From contig NC_061512.1 in NCBI RefSeq assembly GCF_022539505.1, positions 153,619,962 through 153,683,961 on the forward strand: a stretch of 64,000 nucleotides of DNA. The letters run 5' to 3'. A program made the translations under genes and the position numbers. Positions 60,499-64,000 of the stretch are shown here, piece after piece (the first letter of the stretch is position 1; each line of letters opens with the position of its first letter). This DNA comes from Lolium rigidum. Lineage: Eukaryota; Streptophyta; Magnoliopsida; Poales; Poaceae. Under the pieces are notes generated by a model. It was not told the DNA's origin. It saw only the letters and a program-made list of their open reading frames with translations, and did not search any database.

Positions 60499-61685
60499 GA
60501 TACGTCTCAAACGTATCTATAATTTCTTATGTTCCATGCTAGTTTTATGACAATACTCACATGTTTTATATACACTTTATATCATTTTGATGTATTTTCC
60601 GGCACTAACCTATTAACAAGATGCCGAAGCGCCAGTTCCTGTTTTCTGCTGTTTTTGGTTTCAGAAATCCTACACAGGAAATATTCTCAGAATTGGACGA
60701 AACAAAAGCCCACGGTCTTATTTTCCATGGAGCTTTCCCGAACATCGAAGGAGAGACGGAGAGGGGCCAAGGTGGCCCCACACCCTGGGGCGACGCGGCC
60801 TGGAGGGGGGGCGCGCTGTCCTGTGCGGTGGGCCCCTCGGCTGCCTCCCGACTTTGCCCCTTCGCCTATTTATTCACTCCGTCGCGAAAACCCTAGTACC
60901 GAGAGCCACGATACGAGAAAAGTTCCAGAGACGCCGTCGCCGCCAATCCCATCTCGGGGGATTCAGGAGATCGCCTCCGGCACCCTGCCGGAGAGGGGAA
61001 TCATCACCGGAGGACTCTACATCATCATGCCCGCCTCCTAATTTATGCGTCAGTAGTTCATCCTTGGACTATGGGTCCATAGCAGTAGCTAGATGGTTGT
61101 CTTCTCCTCTTGTGCTATCATGTTTAGATCTTGTGAGCTGCCTAACATGATCAAGATCGTCTATTTGTAATGCTACATGTTGTGTTTGTTGGGATCCGAT
61201 TAATATGGAATACTATGTCAAGTTGATTATTGATCTATCATATATGTGTTGTTTATGATCTTGCATGCTCTCCGTTGCTAGTAGAGGCTCTGGCCAAGTT
61301 GATACTTGTAACTCCAATAGGGAGTATTTATGCTCGATAGTGGGTTCATGCCTTCATTGAATCTGGGATAGTGACAGAAAGTTCTAAGGTTATGGATATG
61401 CTGTTGCCACTAGGGATAAAACATCAATGCTTTGTCTAAGGATATTTGTGTTGATTACATTACGCACAGTACTTAATGCAATTGTCTGTTGTTTGCAACT
61501 TAATACTGGAAGGGGTGCGGATGCTAACCCGAAGGTGGACTTTTTAGGCATAGATGCATGCTGGATAGCGGTCTATGTTATTTGTCGTAATGCCCTAAGT
61601 AAATCTCATATTAGTCATCATGATATGTATGTGCATTGTTATGCCCTCTCTATTTGTCAATTGCCCAACTGTAATTTGTTCACCC
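60499..61685 (+). repeat. 3' LTR of G5, cut by C2
   Basis: This is the first 1187 bp of the LTR, closely matching 55432-56618. It stops at ttgttcaccc, where the sequence of C2 begins; the uninterrupted LTR reads ttgttcacccaacatgct. Confidence 0.92.
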
Positions 61686-63453
61686 TGTAGGGATTCGTTG
61701 CATAGAAAACAAAAAATTTCCTACCGCGAACACACAATCCAAGCCAAGATGCAATCTAGAAGACGGTAGCAACGAGGGGATTATCGAGTCTCACCTTGAA
61801 GAGATTCCAAAGCCTACAAGATGAGGCTCTTGTTTCTGCGGTAGACGTTCACTTGCCGCTTGCAAAAGCGCGTAGAAGATCTTGATCACGGCGCCACGAA
61901 CGGGCAGCACCTCCGTACTCGGTCACACGTTCGGTTGTTGATGAAGACGACGTCCACCTCCCCGTTCCAGCGGGCAGTGGAAGTAGTAGCTCCTCTTGAA
62001 TCCGACAACACGATGGCGTGGTGTCGGTGGTGGTGGAGAAACCCGGCGGAGCTTCGCTAAGCGTGCGGGATGTGGTGGAGGAGAGAGGGCCGCTAGGGTT
62101 TGGGAGAGGGGGGCGCCGGCCACTAAGGGGTGCGGCCACCTTGTGGTCTTGGGGTGGCCGGCCCCCTCCCCTTGGTCCCTCATTATATAGGTGGAAGCCC
62201 CAAGTGTTGGACTACAAGTCTCCGAATAAGACCCCAACCCAAAACCCTCCATGTGATAGGGAAACCTACCCAAGGTGGGAATCCCACTTGGGGTGGGATT
62301 CCCCCCTTCCATGTGGGGGGGTGGCCGGCCCCCTTAGGGGAGTCCACTTGGGACTCCTCCCCCTTTAGGGTTGGCCGGCCATGGGAGGTGGAGTCCCTCC
62401 GGGACTCCGCCTTCCTTAGTGGTTTCTTCCGGACTTTTCTAGAACCTTCCATAGAACCTTCCGGATTATTTTAAATCTTATAAAATGACTTCCTATATAT
62501 GAATCTTATTCTCCGGACCATTCCAGAACTCCTCGTGATGTCCGGGATCTCATCCGGGACTCCGAACAAATATTCGAACTCCATTCCATATTCAAGTTCT
62601 ACCATTTCAACATCCAACTTTAAGTGTGTCACCCTACGGTTCGCGAACTATGCGGACATGGTTGAGTACTCACTCCGACCAATAACCAATAGCGGGATCC
62701 GGAGATCCATAATGGCTCCCACATATTCAACGATGACTTTAGTGATCGAATGAACCATTCACATACGATACCAATTCCCTTTGTCACGCGATATTTTACT
62801 TGTCCGAGGTTTGATCATCGGTATCACTTCATACCTTGTTCAACCTCGTCTCCTGACAAGTACTCTTTACTCGTACCGTGGTATGTGGTCTCTTATGAAC
62901 TTATTCATATGCTTGCAAGACATTAGACGACATTCCACCGAGAGGGCCCAGAGTATATCTATCCGTCATCGGGATGGACAAATCCCACTGTTGATCCATA
63001 TGCCTCAACTCATACTTTCCGGATACTTAATCCCACCTTTATAACCACCCATTTACGCAGTGGTGTTTGATGTAATCAAAGTACCTTTCCGGTATAAGTG
63101 ATTTACATGATCTCATGGTCATAAGGACTAGGTAACTATGTATCGAAAGCTTATAGCAAATAACTTAATGACGTGATCTTATGCTACGCTTAATTGGGTG
63201 TGTCCATTACATCATTCATATAATGATATAACCTTGTTATTAATAACATCCAATGTTCATGATTATGAAACTAATCATCTATTAATCAACAAGCTAGTTA
63301 AGAGGCATACTAGGGACTCTTTGTTGTTTACATATCACACATGTATTAATGTTTCGGTTAATACAATTATAGCATGGTATATAAACATTTATCATAAACA
63401 TAAAGATATATAATAACCACTTTTATTATTGCCTCTTGGGCATATCTCCAACA
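61686..63453 (-). repeat. 3' LTR of C2
   Basis: A 1768-bp LTR, tg to ca. It contains a ggccggcc-rich region around 62110-62380 with short inverted repeats, and TATA-like tatataatg on the minus strand near 62184-62192 (cattatata on plus). Confidence 0.85.
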
Positions 63454-63487
63454 GATCTCCCACTTGCACTAGAGTCAATAATCTAGA

Positions 63488-64000
63488 TTACATTGTAAGG
63501 TACCTAACACCCATGGCATTCTGGTGTTGGTCATGCTTTGCCCTAGGGAGAGCTTTAGTCAACGGATCTGCTACATTCGGATCGGTGTGTACTTTGCAAA
63601 TCTTTACTTCTCCATCTTCGATGTACTCGCGAATCGAATGATAACGCAGCTTGATATGCTTCGACCTCTTGTGTGACCTTGGTTCTTGTGCATTGGCGAT
63701 GGCACCCATGTTGTCACGAGTAGATGACTAGTGGGTCCAATGCACTAGGAACCACACCGAGCTCTACAATGAACCTCTTCATCCATACCGCTTCGATGAA
63801 GCCTCCGAAGCCGCTATGTACTCCGATTCTGTTGAAGACTTCGCCACCGTGCACCGCTTCGAGCTTGCCCAGCTTACTGCAGCACAGTTCAATATAAACA
63901 CGTACCCAGACTGTGACTTAGAGTCATCAGGATCAGTGTTCCAACTTGCATCGGTGTAATTTGTTACAACGAGCTCTTGGGCACCTCCATAACAAAGAAA
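63488..64000 (-). pseudogene. C2 RNase H end of pol, broken
   Basis: On the minus strand from the window edge: a first frame holds the RNase H motifs YTDASWNTDPDDSKSQSGY and AKSSTESEYIAASEA. The frame breaks near 63805 and again near 63720. The final frame (63709-63488) holds the conserved copia end with HIKLRYHSIREYIEDGEV, HTDPNVADPLTKALPRAKH, and stops at 63488-63490. RNase H removes the RNA strand during reverse transcription. The breaks make this copy inactive. Confidence 0.85.

Larger units (their letters stand above)
55432..61685 (+). mobile_element. G5: non-autonomous Athila-like gypsy element, plus strand
   Basis: The 5' LTR is 55432-57028, the primer site tggcgccgttgccgggga is at 57040-57057, two adjoining ORFs lie at 57222-57867, and a long non-coding 3' domain follows to the PPT aagcttggggatgct (about 60484-60498). 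The 3' LTR runs from 60499 to 61685, where the copia element C2 interrupts it. The left flank is atatt (55427-55431); the right TSD is out of view. There is no pol. It is the only family member here on the plus strand. Confidence 0.92.
61686..64000 (-). mobile_element. C2: Angela/BARE-like Ty1/copia element, 3' end
   Basis: Read on the minus strand: the end of pol (RNase H) from the window edge, the PPT agtgggaga next to 63454, then a 1768-bp LTR from tgttggagatatgccc (63453) to cgaatccctaca (61686). The LTR start tgttggagatatgccc followed by gaggcaataataaaag is the form of the BARE/Angela group. The element continues beyond the window, so its 5' LTR and TSD are not seen. Confidence 0.85.

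Noticed and set aside
61860..62474. Overlapping frames on both strands in the C2 LTR
   Set aside because: They fall in the GC-rich part of an LTR, have no recognisable motif and are mutually overlapping.

Overview
The window is plant nuclear DNA, almost certainly from a Triticeae grass (wheat, Aegilops, barley or a close relative). It has a small gene island with plant-type exons and introns. The island is embedded in nested LTR retrotransposons whose LTR and internal sequences look like the Athila-type Ty3/gypsy and the SIRE- and Angela-type Ty1/copia elements of Triticeae. No prokaryotic feature is present. Family names are from memory of sequence character, not from a search.

Layout. (1) 1-5848: the 3' part of an Athila-type gypsy element (called G0): decayed integrase, an extra coiled-coil ORF with its own TATA-like region, a polypurine tract, and a 3' LTR whose last 371 bp are duplicated in tandem. 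(2) 5849-8110: the 3' end of a SIRE-like copia element and its LTR, into which G0 has inserted. (3) 8111-25136: the gene island, with all genes on the minus strand. It holds a short SINE with a perfect 19-bp target-site duplication (TSD), a complete 18-exon SNF2 helicase gene (CHR24/ERCC6L-like, 987 aa predicted), two exon-like fragments, a tandem duplication of a small RRM gene (one copy intact, one dead), and a two-exon histone H2A gene with an SPKK tail. (4) 25142-53936: one non-autonomous gypsy element (G1, minus strand, TSD catcc) split by a copia element (C1, TSD caaat), a sister gypsy copy (G2, TSD atggc) and a deleted gypsy element of another family (G4, TSD ggtga). C1's 3' LTR is in turn split by a further sister copy (G3, TSD ttcat). 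All five TSD pairs are readable, so the order of insertion is fixed. (5) 53942-64000: an old gypsy remnant (G6) interrupted by a plus-strand sister copy (G5), whose 3' LTR is interrupted by an Angela/BARE-like copia element (C2) running off the window.

How the parts relate. G1, G2, G3 and G5 share ~1.6-kb LTRs, a primer-binding region of the tggcgccgttgccgggga type and a common 3' non-coding domain, yet carry different short reading frames and no pol. They look like one non-autonomous family with exchangeable cargo. Part of their 3' domain also occurs in the pol-bearing G0, a candidate autonomous relative. The host genes (chromatin remodeller, RNA-binding protein, histone) are unrelated housekeeping types with no evidence of acting together.

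Limits: exon structures were derived by hand from reading frame, GT-AG sites and family motifs. They keep frame throughout but are not supported by transcripts.
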